From assembly GCA_017550335.1 (NCBI GenBank), contig JAFZPM010000039.1:51834-115833 (forward strand): DNA of 64,000 bases, in the 5' to 3' direction. Position 1 is the stretch's first letter; each line of letters opens with the position of its first letter. Made by a program: the position numbers and the translations under genes. This DNA comes from Paludibacteraceae bacterium. GTDB lineage: Bacteria; Bacteroidota; Bacteroidia; Bacteroidales; Paludibacteraceae. Below the pieces are notes generated by a model. It had not been told where the DNA came from. It made no database searches and worked only from the letters and a program-made list of their open reading frames with translations. Shown here in pieces: positions 33,413 to 41,828 of this stretch.

Positions 33413-36400
33413 TTACTTGTAAAATCTTTTGGCCCGGTAAAGTGTATAGAGCTCATCCTCATCCTCCTTGATGAAATCGGTTTTGATGATACTGCTCTCG
33501 CATCCTTTGAATGTGATCAGATAGCGTGTTTTCGCGAGCGCTGGTTCAATGTCCTCAAGGTTCCATCCTTTGTTGACGATAACTGTCTCGTATGGTTGTT
33601 GAAGCACGTCCGCACAACTAGTGAAGTTGATTCTGTCATTGTTCAGATAGCAATGTTGCGCAAGCAGTATCTGGTCTTCGTTCGTGTCGTATCCTACAAT
33701 CTCGCTGTGCTTGTTGTTGATACCGAACCAATATGACTTGAATCCGTAACCGCATCCGTACTCCAACACGTTGCCTTCCAGTGGGAAGATGCTATGGAAT
33801 AGGTTGTAGTTGTGCGTGATTTCCAATTCCTTACGCAAATCTTTCTCCACGTAGTACCCCTTGTACTCGTAGTTGTTGCGTATCTGTTGCTTGAGCGACA
33901 TGTGGTCTTTCCCAAGCTTGAAGTAGACATCCCCGTGCAGAATGTTGAAGATGGTGACGGGCGCTTTCTTCTTGGCGATCGGACGCTTGATGAGCCAATA
34001 GAACAGGAACGGCTCCAGCGAATAGGAGATGATCACGGCGGTGGTCATGCCTATCAGCGTTGAGATGCCTATGGACCTGACCGCTGGGTGTGTGGCGAAC
34101 ATCAGGGACGCGACGCTGACGATCAGTACGAATGCGGAGAAAAGGATGGCGGTCTTGTGGAAGACAAGCACGTTCTTCCTGATCCTGAATTCGGAGAGCA
34201 GTCCGTCCATGACGAATATACTATAATCGACCCCTATACCGAATATGAAGGTCGTGATCACAATATTGATCAGATTGAATTGCATGTTGAAGATGCTCAT
34301 GACGCCAAGGACGATGTACCAGCTCAAAGCCATCGGCAGGAAGGCGATCAGTGCAAGGACGACGCTTCGGTAGCTCAAAAGGAGCACGATGAGCACGAAC
34401 AGGGAAGAGATGAGCAATGTCGTGGAGAAATCATCGTGGATGAGTTTCACCATGTTGTTCGTGTAGTAATATGGGTCGATCACGACGAGGTGCGGTATCT
34501 TGGTCACTTCGTCGCATACTTCTTTCTTGTCCTTAGGTTGTAGGTTCACTGGCGTGAATACCATGTATTTGCCGTCCGTGTACTCGATCATGTTGCTCTT
34601 GAGGGAGGAGGGCAGTATGTCGGAGTCCGCCAAAACCAGGGTGGAGCGTTCCTCTTCGACCATGTTTTGGAACTCCATGAAAACGGTAGGGTCTAATCCG
34701 TATTTGAGGGCGGACTCGTTCAGGTTGTTGAACACCTGTTCCTTTTTCTGCTCCGTCCAGAAGGAGTACCAGCGGTCGAGTCTTCTCTCCTGCTCGTCCA
34801 ACGGTATGAATATCATGCTGTTGGATGTGCCGAATGACCTCACCTTCCCGTAGTTGTCCTTTATGTTGGACAACACATTCTCCAATTTCTTCGAGTAGCA
34901 TAATGCGCTGTCCAGGTTTTCGGAGACGGCGGCGAAGTAGACGGTTCTGCAATCCTTCGTCGTGTGTTGGGCCAGAATCTCCTGTGATTTCAACACCTTG
35001 GCGTCGTAGTAGGAGATGTGGGTCAGGTCGGAATCGAACTGCACCCATTTGGATCCGATGAAGCAAATGAGACTGATGGCCACGATGGCGCCGATGAGGT
35101 ATGTCTTCCGTTCGAAAGGGTATGAATTGATCTTCTCTAATAGATTGAATGCCTTTTCGTAACGTTTGTTTTTCTCTTCGTTGAAGAACTGTGGCAGGAA
35201 GAACAGACAGAAGAAGGTGGTGCCGGCCAACGCCAAGGATGCGAAGAGACCGAAGTCTTTCAGTAACTCTGCGTCGGTGAACATGAGGCTCATGAATGCG
35301 CCTATCGTGGTGAGACATCCTAAGAAGACCGGTGTGGATTGCTCTTCCAACACCTTGATAGGGTTGCCCACGTATTTATAGTGCGTGATGACGTGCAGGC
35401 AGTAGCTGACCGCGACGCCAAGTACAATCGCTCCAATGCCCAAGGCTAGCAGGGATAGTTGCCCCTTGAGGAAGTAGATGATGCAAAGGGCGAAGAAAAA
35501 GCCGTACACGATCGGTATCGCCATCTGTAGCAGGGTGGATTTGTTGCGGTAGCATATTCCGATCACCAGCAATGCGAACAGCAGGGAAACGGATAGCGTC
35601 ATGACCAGGTCGTGTTTGATCTGCCTGGAGTTGTATACGCTTTGTGGCGCCGCACCATGGTAATAGACCTCCACGTTAGGGAATGTCTTGGCAAGTTTGT
35701 CCAAGTCCTTGTCTATCTCATCGATCAGTTTCGCACTCTGTTTGGAATCGACCGTCTTGAAATTCGGGGAGATGAATGCCAGCGCGATGGCCGAGTCAGG
35801 CGAGAAGAAATGCTGGCTGATCAGTGTGTAATTGGATCCTAATCCGTCCCTTAGCGCATCCTTCTTGCTCACGAATATCTCCCGTAGGGCGAGCGGGTCT
35901 TGTGCGATCACTTGTCCCAACATCGCTCCCATAGGGGAGTAGAGCGTCATGAGGTTCTTTTGCATCTGCATGTCGATGTGTTCCTTGGTGGTTAAGGAAT
36001 CCATCATGACGTAGTCCGTGCTGTCCAGGAATACTGGCAGGTAGTTGTATAGGGAAGCCACCCCCGATTGTATGAGGTCGGCATCCACTTTGTAGAGTAT
36101 GTCTGTGATCATCCCCTCCGCGACTTCGGATTCCATCAAGTCGCCGCAGAAAGAGTCGCATGCGGATTTCAAGGTCTGGACGTCTTTGCTGTCGTCCTTC
36201 ATTTTGAACACGACGAAAAGCTTGTCTTTCACTTTCAGGTTGGCGAAAACCATCTCTTTCGAATTGTCGCCCTCTCCGTCAGGTGGAAGGAGTTTGGTGA
36301 TGTCCTCTTCGTAGACCATCTTCTGTCCGAAGTAAGCGAAGAAGGAAAAACTCAGCAACATGACCGCGTAGAAGATGATCTTATGTTGCTTAAAGTAGTT

Positions 36401-36427
36401 ATAGACAGCTATCGTGAATTTAGCCAT
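33413..36427 (-). CDS. MMPL/RND-type lipid exporter fused to a class I methyltransferase
   Basis: 1004 residues. Residues 1 to about 820 form an RND/MMPL exporter: an N-terminal helix (15-32), a periplasmic loop (~35-260), helices ~265-400 and ~440-460, a second loop (~460-665), and helices ~670-815 with GIGVDYSIFVMDG, the RND signature around conserved acidic residues. Residues ~835-1004 are soluble and contain VLEYGCGYGFKSYWFG from residue 887 and IVGYDTNEDQ, the SAM-binding motif I and following acidic strand of a Rossmann methyltransferase. Such exporters move lipids or pigments out of the inner membrane. The fusion would place methylation on the cytoplasmic side of the same pump. It is 13 bp after the dehydratase gene. 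Confidence 0.85.
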   Translation of the reverse strand: MAKFTIAVYNYFKQHKIIFYAVMLLSFSFFAYFGQKMVYEEDITKLLPPDGEGDNSKEMVFANLKVKDKLFVVFKMKDDSKDVQTLKSACDSFCGDLMESEVAEGMITDILYKVDADLIQSGVASLYNYLPVFLDSTDYVMMDSLTTKEHIDMQMQKNLMTLYSPMGAMLGQVIAQDPLALREIFVSKKDALRDGLGSNYTLISQHFFSPDSAIALAFISPNFKTVDSKQSAKLIDEIDKDLDKLAKTFPNVEVYYHGAAPQSVYNSRQIKHDLVMTLSVSLLFALLVIGICYRNKSTLLQMAIPIVYGFFFALCIIYFLKGQLSLLALGIGAIVLGVAVSYCLHVITHYKYVGNPIKVLEEQSTPVFLGCLTTIGAFMSLMFTDAELLKDFGLFASLALAGTTFFCLFFLPQFFNEEKNKRYEKAFNLLEKINSYPFERKTYLIGAIVAISLICFIGSKWVQFDSDLTHISYYDAKVLKSQEILAQHTTKDCRTVYFAAVSENLDSALCYSKKLENVLSNIKDNYGKVRSFGTSNSMIFIPLDEQERRLDRWYSFWTEQKKEQVFNNLNESALKYGLDPTVFMEFQNMVEEERSTLVLADSDILPSSLKSNMIEYTDGKYMVFTPVNLQPKDKKEVCDEVTKIPHLVVIDPYYYTNNMVKLIHDDFSTTLLISSLFVLIVLLLSYRSVVLALIAFLPMALSWYIVLGVMSIFNMQFNLINIVITTFIFGIGVDYSIFVMDGLLSEFRIRKNVLVFHKTAILFSAFVLIVSVASLMFATHPAVRSIGISTLIGMTTAVIISYSLEPFLFYWLIKRPIAKKKAPVTIFNILHGDVYFKLGKDHMSLKQQIRNNYEYKGYYVEKDLRKELEITHNYNLFHSIFPLEGNVLEYGCGYGFKSYWFGINNKHSEIVGYDTNEDQILLAQHCYLNNDRINFTSCADVLQQPYETVIVNKGWNLEDIEPALAKTRYLITFKGCESSIIKTDFIKEDEDELYTLYRAKRFYK

Positions 36428-36440
36428 GTTGTTGTGTCAT

Positions 36441-36818
36441 TTAGCATTGTAGGGAATAGTCCCCTTTGTACTCTAGGAAAGATGTTTGCGCATCGTCGGA
36501 CAATAGGGAAGCGATCACGCCGACCGTTCCGTCCCCTTTGTCGTTGAGGGTCATTCTCAGAAGCAATTCCTTGTTTTTCGCTGGAGTCAACAGTTCTGAG
36601 AACCTGCATTGTGATATCGCACTGATCGTGAGCCTCTTTTCCATGGAGATCTCCGCACATTCGCGTATCATCTGGATGCTGCACACGCCCGGACAGATTG
36701 GGTCTCCCGGGAAGTGACCTTGGTACACCTGATGGTCAGGATTCAAGGTAATCAGGAATTCGGAACCTGATTCGTTCTTCTTTCCCTCTTTGATTGAAAA
36801 ATATCTATCTAGAAGCAT
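36441..36818 (-). CDS. 3-hydroxyacyl-ACP dehydratase-like hotdog protein (FabZ-type)
   Basis: 125 residues with the hotdog signature QVYQGHFPGDPICPGVCSIQM (His about 34), typical of FabZ/FabA dehydratases, where His and a later acidic residue remove water from 3-hydroxyacyl-ACP. The usual catalytic Glu on the central helix aligns near IRECAEISM. It lies 18 bp after the thioesterase gene in the operon and is probably the dehydratase of the iterative acyl chain builder. Confidence 0.85.
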   Translation of the reverse strand: MLLDRYFSIKEGKKNESGSEFLITLNPDHQVYQGHFPGDPICPGVCSIQMIRECAEISMEKRLTISAISQCRFSELLTPAKNKELLLRMTLNDKGDGTVGVIASLLSDDAQTSFLEYKGDYSLQC

Positions 36819-36836
36819 ATAAGTACAATTGCTAAA

Positions 36837-37298
36837 TCATTCGACGCCCCAACGTTTTTTCCACTCCTCATAAAAAGGAGGGTTGTTGAGCTCTAATGTG
36901 CCTTCGGACTTGCTCATGAACACTTGTGTCGTCGTGGCGGTCAGCACCAAGGCATTGTCGCTTTTCCTGAAAATGTTGTATTCAAATATTATTTTCGCGG
37001 ACTTTGTCGGCACATAGCGCGTCTCCACCACTACCGTGTCGCCTACGGTGACGCTTTGCAGATAACGCAGTTTCATGTCCACCATGGGAGCCGTGTATCC
37101 GTTGTTGAAGATGGTCATGTATTCGAGTCCGTACTTCTCCCCGAAATCCTCACGTCCATCCTCCATATATTTGACGTAGCTGCCATGCCATACGACGCGG
37201 ATGGAGTCCACTTCCGAGAATCGCACCTTCACGTCGATGCGGCTCATCAAGGGTTCGCCGGAATAATCCACGCTCAGTCGTGAGGAATCTCTCTTCAT
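36837..37298 (-). CDS. 4-hydroxybenzoyl-CoA thioesterase family (YbgC-like) acyl thioesterase
   Basis: 153 residues. The single hotdog domain has VRFSEVDSIRVVWHGSYVKYMEDGRE, the 4HBT pattern in which an Asp near D31 and the HGxYxxxxE helix form the active site. It would release the acyl or polyene chain from ACP or CoA. Start at the first Met, 5 bp after the preceding stop; Met18 (MSRIDVKVRF) is an alternative that matches the family start better. Confidence 0.87.
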   Translation of the reverse strand: MKRDSSRLSVDYSGEPLMSRIDVKVRFSEVDSIRVVWHGSYVKYMEDGREDFGEKYGLEYMTIFNNGYTAPMVDMKLRYLQSVTVGDTVVVETRYVPTKSAKIIFEYNIFRKSDNALVLTATTTQVFMSKSEGTLELNNPPFYEEWKKRWGVE

Positions 37299-37303
37299 GG
37301 TGG

Positions 37304-37738
37304 CTATTCCTTGATGAATATCTTCATTTGGCAGGAAGCGACCACTTCACCTTCCACTTTCGTCTCCGCCTTGATCAGCGATACGTTCTGTACCTCCGAT
37401 ACGGTGTGGATGGAGGTGAGGAGCTTGGCACCCGCTAGAGGCTTGGATACCAGTTTGAACTTCTTCACCTCTCCGATGTATCCGACAGGTGTAGGCTCGT
37501 TTTTCAGTTTGGCTTTTACTCCGGCGTGTGCGGATGCGGATTGGGCGATGTGTTCGATCAGTCCTGGCTCGATGAACTCACCTTCCACGCAAAACATGTT
37601 GTCCTGCGCGATCGTCAGTCCTGTCAGGCAGTCGCACTCGTCCGCCTCGTACAACGTGTCCACCATCATGATGGGGAAGCGCTGCGGTATCAATTCCTTG
37701 ATCTGCTCGCCTTGGTATAATGGTTTATCCAAACTCAT
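37304..37738 (-). CDS. Hotdog-fold dehydratase-like protein, second in operon
   Basis: 144 residues, hotdog fold with IPQRFPIMMVDTLYEADE at the N-terminus and EGEFIEPGLIEHIAQSASAHAG in the middle, where GxxxPGLxxxE-type spacing matches ApeP/FabZ-like dehydratases of aryl polyene clusters. In place of the usual HFPG there is EFIEPG, so the catalytic His of FabZ is not obvious; it may act as a partner subunit or use other residues. Its start overlaps the end of the ACP gene by 4 bp. Confidence 0.78.
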   Translation of the reverse strand: MSLDKPLYQGEQIKELIPQRFPIMMVDTLYEADECDCLTGLTIAQDNMFCVEGEFIEPGLIEHIAQSASAHAGVKAKLKNEPTPVGYIGEVKKFKLVSKPLAGAKLLTSIHTVSEVQNVSLIKAETKVEGEVVASCQMKIFIKE

Positions 37739-37989
37739 TCCTTTTCAATCTTTTCGTAAATGTAATCATAGAGTTGGGAGAATACTTTCAGCTCCTTCAA
37801 CTCCTGTCCCGGTATCTTGATGCCGAACTCATTCTCGATGACGGCGATCAAGTCGACGAAACTAAGGCTGTCCATCGCCAAAGTGATTTTAATTGTCGCT
37901 TCCGGGCGGATGGTCTGAATGTCCACCTCGAACTCTTCGGCTAGCAATTCATTCAATTTTTCGATAAACGTATCTTTATCCATCGACAC
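37735..37989 (-). CDS. Acyl carrier protein
   Basis: 84 residues, acidic and helical. The phosphopantetheine site is AMDSLSFVDLI (Ser about 47), followed by IENEFGIKIP, a standard ACP pattern. It carries the growing chain for the adjacent ketosynthase. Start at the first Met; Met3 is an alternative. It is 2 bp after the ketosynthase stop and overlaps the dehydratase start. Confidence 0.92.
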   Translation of the reverse strand: MSMDKDTFIEKLNELLAEEFEVDIQTIRPEATIKITLAMDSLSFVDLIAVIENEFGIKIPGQELKELKVFSQLYDYIYEKIEKE

Positions 37990-37991
37990 AA

Positions 37992-39218
37992 TTATTTCGT
38001 GAATCTTTTAACTATCAATGTGGAGTTCGTTCCTCCGAATCCGAAGGAGTTGGACAAGAACATGTCGAAGTGGGTGTCAAGACGCTTCGCAGGGATGTTC
38101 AATCTTGCGGAGTCCTCGTCCGGATTCTCGAAATTGATGTTCGGAGCGATGAAGTCGTTCTGCATCATCAGCATGGAGTATACGATTTCGCTGGATCCGG
38201 CCATCCACATCTCGTGGCCTGTCATTGCCTTTGTGGAGGCTACGACTGGCTTGTATCCCTCGAACACGTTCGCGATCGCTTTCGCCTCGTTCTTGTCTCC
38301 CACAGGGGTGGAAGTCGCATGCGCATTGATGTAGGCGATGTCCTTCTTGTCCACGTGTGCTTCGCGGAGACACATCTCCAGGGAGCGGCTTGGCCCGTCC
38401 ACGTTAGGAACAGACATGTGGTCTCCGTTTGAGGAGAAACCGTAGCCGATGACCTCCGCCAGAATCGGTGCGCCACGTTTCACGGCTGATTCGTAGCTTT
38501 CGATGATGACCGTAGCGGCACCACCTCCAGGAACTAATCCGTCACGGTCACGGTCGAACGGACGGGATGCCTTGGTAGGATCGCTTTCCCTTGTGGAGAA
38601 TGCGTTGATACCGTCGAAGCTACCGATTGAGTAAGGGTTCACCTCTTGTGCGCCACCGCATACGATGCAGTCCTGCAAGCCCCACTTGATGAGGAGGGAA
38701 CCCAAACCGATCGCGTGGGAACCGCTGGCGCATGCGCCTGAAACGGTCAGGTTGATACCTTTCAGTCTGAAAAGACAACCCAAGTTCATGGTGACGGTGG
38801 AGTTCATCGATTGGAAAATAGCACCTGAGCCGACCAACGTGGTGTCTTTCTTCTCACGCATGGTGTCGACGCTCTTCACCACAGCGTCTGCGGTACTATC
38901 GTTACCATATAGTAAGCCGATCTCATGGCTGTCGATATAGTCTTGGTCGAGACGAGCGTTGCGGAGCGCCTCTGTCGTGGCAACATATGCGTATTTCGCT
39001 TGCTCTGGCATGTATACTCGTTGATTCCTGCTCACTTGACCCTTCAAGTCAGGTATTTCCAAATGTGCGGTAAGTGCGGACCTGAACCCCATCTCTTTGC
39101 GCACAGGGTCGAAAATGATACCAGACTTACCATTGTAAAGTGATTCTCTGACTTCTTCGAGGTTCTTGCCCAAGCAAGAGTAAACACCCATTCCTGTTAT
39201 AACAACTCGCCTTTCCAT
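37992..39218 (-). CDS. Beta-ketoacyl-ACP synthase (KAS II type)
   Basis: 408 residues of a decarboxylating ketosynthase. The catalytic triad is visible: Cys in TVSGACASGSHAIG, His in NAHATSTPVGDKNE, and His in KAMTGHEMWMAGS. The length and the N-terminus RRVVITGMGVYSCLG are typical of FabF-like enzymes. It is the first gene of a seven-gene operon and extends acyl chains on the ACP encoded next. No second ketosynthase (chain-length factor), ketoreductase or acyl ligase is present in the window, so those steps must come from elsewhere, perhaps from primary fatty acid synthesis. Confidence 0.93.
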   Translation of the reverse strand: MERRVVITGMGVYSCLGKNLEEVRESLYNGKSGIIFDPVRKEMGFRSALTAHLEIPDLKGQVSRNQRVYMPEQAKYAYVATTEALRNARLDQDYIDSHEIGLLYGNDSTADAVVKSVDTMREKKDTTLVGSGAIFQSMNSTVTMNLGCLFRLKGINLTVSGACASGSHAIGLGSLLIKWGLQDCIVCGGAQEVNPYSIGSFDGINAFSTRESDPTKASRPFDRDRDGLVPGGGAATVIIESYESAVKRGAPILAEVIGYGFSSNGDHMSVPNVDGPSRSLEMCLREAHVDKKDIAYINAHATSTPVGDKNEAKAIANVFEGYKPVVASTKAMTGHEMWMAGSSEIVYSMLMMQNDFIAPNINFENPDEDSARLNIPAKRLDTHFDMFLSNSFGFGGTNSTLIVKRFTK

Positions 39219-39301
39219 TTAATGTCGCTGTATATTTTAATTAAACAACAATCTTAAAAAATCTAAAAAAAACTATTTTGAACCGCGAATATAGAAAAAA
39301 A

Positions 39302-39368
39302 AACAATCAACGACAAACGCAAAAAAACAATCGACGACAAACTGGAAAAATCTTCCCTGTTTGTCGTT
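39302..39368. repeat. Two direct 17-bp repeats plus an inverted partial copy between divergent genes
   Basis: AACAATCAACGACAAAC (39302-39318) and AACAATCGACGACAAAC (39326-39342) differ by one base. GTTTGTCGTT at 39359-39368 is the inverted copy of the core. They lie about 85-150 bp upstream of the ketosynthase operon and 200 bp upstream of the esterase gene, where an operator would sit. The rest of the 39219-39570 gap holds nothing else recognised. Confidence 0.35.
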
Positions 39369-39542
39369 CTTCTCTGATTTTCAGATATGCGTCTGTGAAG
39401 TGGATGCAGACGGGAAGGTTGGAGAGTCGGGTTGGGGTAGGTGACGAGATTGTTTCTTGCGATTGAGGGGTGAATATCTCCCGTTGCCGAAATAGTTATA
39501 TTCTCTGCTTGAAATTTACATAGTTTAGTATATGAGTTTGCC

Positions 39543-39550
39543 TATATTTG
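39543..39550 (+). promoter_or_regulatory. -7 element of the esterase gene
   Basis: TATATTTG, 20 nt before the ATG at 39571. No clear -33 box at the usual distance. Confidence 0.4.
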
Positions 39551-39570
39551 CCGTACTTAAATTATATGCC

Positions 39571-41379
39571 ATGAAAAAGAACAAACTATTCCGTATAGCG
39601 TTTTTGCTATGTTTTTGGGGAATGTCCGCATTGGCACAGGCTGATCCGGACCCGAATTTCCACATTTACATTTGTTTCGGACAATCCAACATGGAGGGTA
39701 ATGCCACTGTGCCTAGTTCGGAGACGCAAGGTGTGAGTGAACGTTTCCAGCGGTTATACACTGCGGATAATTGCTCCAATTGCGGAAAGAAAAAGGGAGA
39801 GTGGTATACTGCGGTTCCTCCTTTGGCTCGTTGCTTCCACGGCAATAACATCGGTTATGGTCCTGTCGATAATTTCGGCCGCACGTTGGTGGAGAATCTG
39901 GACCCGGCGATCCGTGTGGGTGTCGTAGTCGTCGCTTGTGGTGGATGTGACATCGAGTTGTTCGAAAAGAACAGGTGCGTGAATTACATAAACTCGGCGC
40001 AGGATTGGTTGAAAAATTATGCGAGGGACTACGGAGGAAACCCGTATGAGCGTATGATCGAGATGGCTAAACTGGCTAAAGAGGTGGGCGTCATCAAGGG
40101 TATCTTGGTCCACCAGGGAGAAAACAACTCTGGTCAGACGGATTGGCCTGACCGACTGAAGGGTGTCTATAACACCATATTGAGCGATGTTGGCTTGAAA
40201 GCCGAGGAAGTTCCGTTGCTGGTGGGTGAGGTGCGCCATTCCGGTCCTTGCAGCGGTCACAACCAAATCATAGCGAATGTGCCTAATGTCATCTCAACGG
40301 CCTATGTCATCTCTTCGGATGGATGTGAGTCTGCGGGCGACCAGTATCACTTCTCCGTGAAGGGGTACAAGGAATTGGGTAAGAGGTATGCAGAGAAGAT
40401 GTTGGAACTGTTGGGCGACAACCCTGTGCTGTCTACGGGTATCTCTTTTTCCGTTATGCTATTGAAAGACTCTGAACCGGGTAAGGTGCAGATTAATGTC
40501 GTCCCGGATGAGGAGATCATCACTAGATTCGAAATCTATGCGGATGGCGAGGTGATCGCGAATGACCAGACTGAGTTCTTGTGGGAGGATGTCTCTCGTG
40601 GAGAGCACTCCATCTGGGTTGTGGGCTATGATGCCGAAGGAAAGGAATACACCGTTTCCAAGAGTAAGGTCAAGGTTCTTGAACCTCAGACTCCTTTCAA
40701 CGGAACTCCTTCCGTAATCCCAGGTGTGATCGAAGCGGAGGAGTTTGATTATGGTGGAGAAGGTAACGCTTACCATGACAATGATGAACAGAACAGAAAC
40801 AAAGGCGACCGTCAAGAGGGCGTGGACATGAGTAACACCGCTGTTGGTTATGCGGAGACGGGCGAATGGATCGAATATACCGTTGAGGTGCAGAAGAGCG
40901 GAACGTATGAGTTGGAGTCTACTGTCGCTTCCGACAAGAGTAGTGGATCCTTCACTTTGTATATGGACAATAATTTCATCATTCCGGGAGCCGACGGAAC
41001 ACCTGGCGGTTTTGTCGAAGTGCCTAAAACGGGTGGCTATAGTGATTTCACGACGGTGAAGACCAAGTTGAATAAGCTGACGAAAGGTGTCCATGTGTTG
41101 AAGTTGGAGGTTACGGGTTCATGGTTTGACTTGGATAAGTTGGAGTTCAAACTCCTCGAGCCGGACCCGGATGAAGATGATACTAAGGTGGAGGCCGTGA
41201 AAGCGGAATCTGTGGCTATCCCTGATGGTGTTTATAATGCCTATGACGTGAAGGGCGGATTCATCCGTTCGGTGAACGTGGAGAAGAATGCATGCGGCAA
41301 TCAATTGAAAAACGGCTATTATCTTCTTATGGATGAACTCGGCAAGGTTTATCCTATGCTGATTAACAATAGGAAATAA
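39571..41379 (+). CDS. Exported carbohydrate esterase (SASA/CE6-like) with CBM6-like module
   Basis: 602 residues from the ATG at 39571. The signal peptide ends SALAQ-A near residue 23. Residues ~27-290 are an SGNH-type esterase of the sialate O-acetylesterase/acetyl-xylan esterase group: YICFGQSNMEGN carries the nucleophile Ser, VHQGEN(N) is block III-like, and DQYHFSVKGYKELGKRYAEKM carries the Asp/His pair. A short Ig-like linker domain (~300-380) precedes a CBM6-like beta-sandwich (~395-530) starting VIEAEEFDYGG and containing YAETGEWIEYTVEV. The C-terminus (GVYNAYDVKGGFIRSV...KNGYYLLMDELGK) resembles the tails of secreted Bacteroidota proteins. It probably removes acetyl groups from glycans outside the cytoplasm. 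Confidence 0.87.
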   Translation: MKKNKLFRIAFLLCFWGMSALAQADPDPNFHIYICFGQSNMEGNATVPSSETQGVSERFQRLYTADNCSNCGKKKGEWYTAVPPLARCFHGNNIGYGPVDNFGRTLVENLDPAIRVGVVVVACGGCDIELFEKNRCVNYINSAQDWLKNYARDYGGNPYERMIEMAKLAKEVGVIKGILVHQGENNSGQTDWPDRLKGVYNTILSDVGLKAEEVPLLVGEVRHSGPCSGHNQIIANVPNVISTAYVISSDGCESAGDQYHFSVKGYKELGKRYAEKMLELLGDNPVLSTGISFSVMLLKDSEPGKVQINVVPDEEIITRFEIYADGEVIANDQTEFLWEDVSRGEHSIWVVGYDAEGKEYTVSKSKVKVLEPQTPFNGTPSVIPGVIEAEEFDYGGEGNAYHDNDEQNRNKGDRQEGVDMSNTAVGYAETGEWIEYTVEVQKSGTYELESTVASDKSSGSFTLYMDNNFIIPGADGTPGGFVEVPKTGGYSDFTTVKTKLNKLTKGVHVLKLEVTGSWFDLDKLEFKLLEPDPDEDDTKVEAVKAESVAIPDGVYNAYDVKGGFIRSVNVEKNACGNQLKNGYYLLMDELGKVYPMLINNRK

Positions 41380-41449
41380 GCGGGCATTGGTCTCGCTGCC
41401 GATAGAAGCATGACGCCTTGACTTTGGCTTGAGGCGGACTGGAAAAGAG

Positions 41450-41487
41450 GGCGGAGTCGTTCCATGGGACGGCTCCGCCTTTCCTTT
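41450..41487 (+). terminator. Terminator of the esterase gene
   Basis: GGCGGAG ... CTCCGCC (41450-41479) with an internal CGTTCC/GGACGG stretch, followed by TTTCCTTT. The remaining sequence to 41771 has ORFs on both strands but no supported gene. Confidence 0.75.
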
Positions 41488-41771
41488 GTCCTTTGCAAGG
41501 ATGGTTGCCGTTGTCTCCTGGCCATCCTTCTTCTTCCCTATGGATATTGCCTCGTCTGTCATTGATGGTAGATCAATCGTCAAGACATGGGTGCAGAAAT
41601 CGTTATTCTCCTCTCCTAAATGGAACCGTCGTGTGTTGACTACCATCTCCCATGGACCTGTCTGCGAGGTGGACATGTCTGCATGGACTTCCTTTTTGAG
41701 GTTCCGTCGTGAGTGGGCCTTCCTTGTGTATGGATTCGTCTAGCTCTAGGTGATGGGGGCTCAAAAGAAAA

Positions 41772-41802
41772 AGGCGGAACCGCTCCAAGGAACGATTCCG
41801 CC
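41772..41802 (-). terminator. Terminator of the T9SS type B repeat protein gene
   Basis: On the minus strand AGGCGGAA pairs with TTCCGCCT with an inner CGTTCC/GGAGCG arm, followed by TTTTTCTTTT. Confidence 0.75.
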
Positions 41803-41828
41803 TCCATATTGTCGCAGACGGGGGATTG

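Noticed and set aside
36837..39218. Complete aryl polyene or flexirubin cluster
   Set aside because: The second ketosynthase, ketoreductase, acyl ligase, aromatic starter genes and acyltransferase are all missing from the window.
41119..41676. Overlapping open frames on both strands after the esterase gene
   Set aside because: They cross the esterase terminator hairpins, show no signal or domain, and neither has a promoter.
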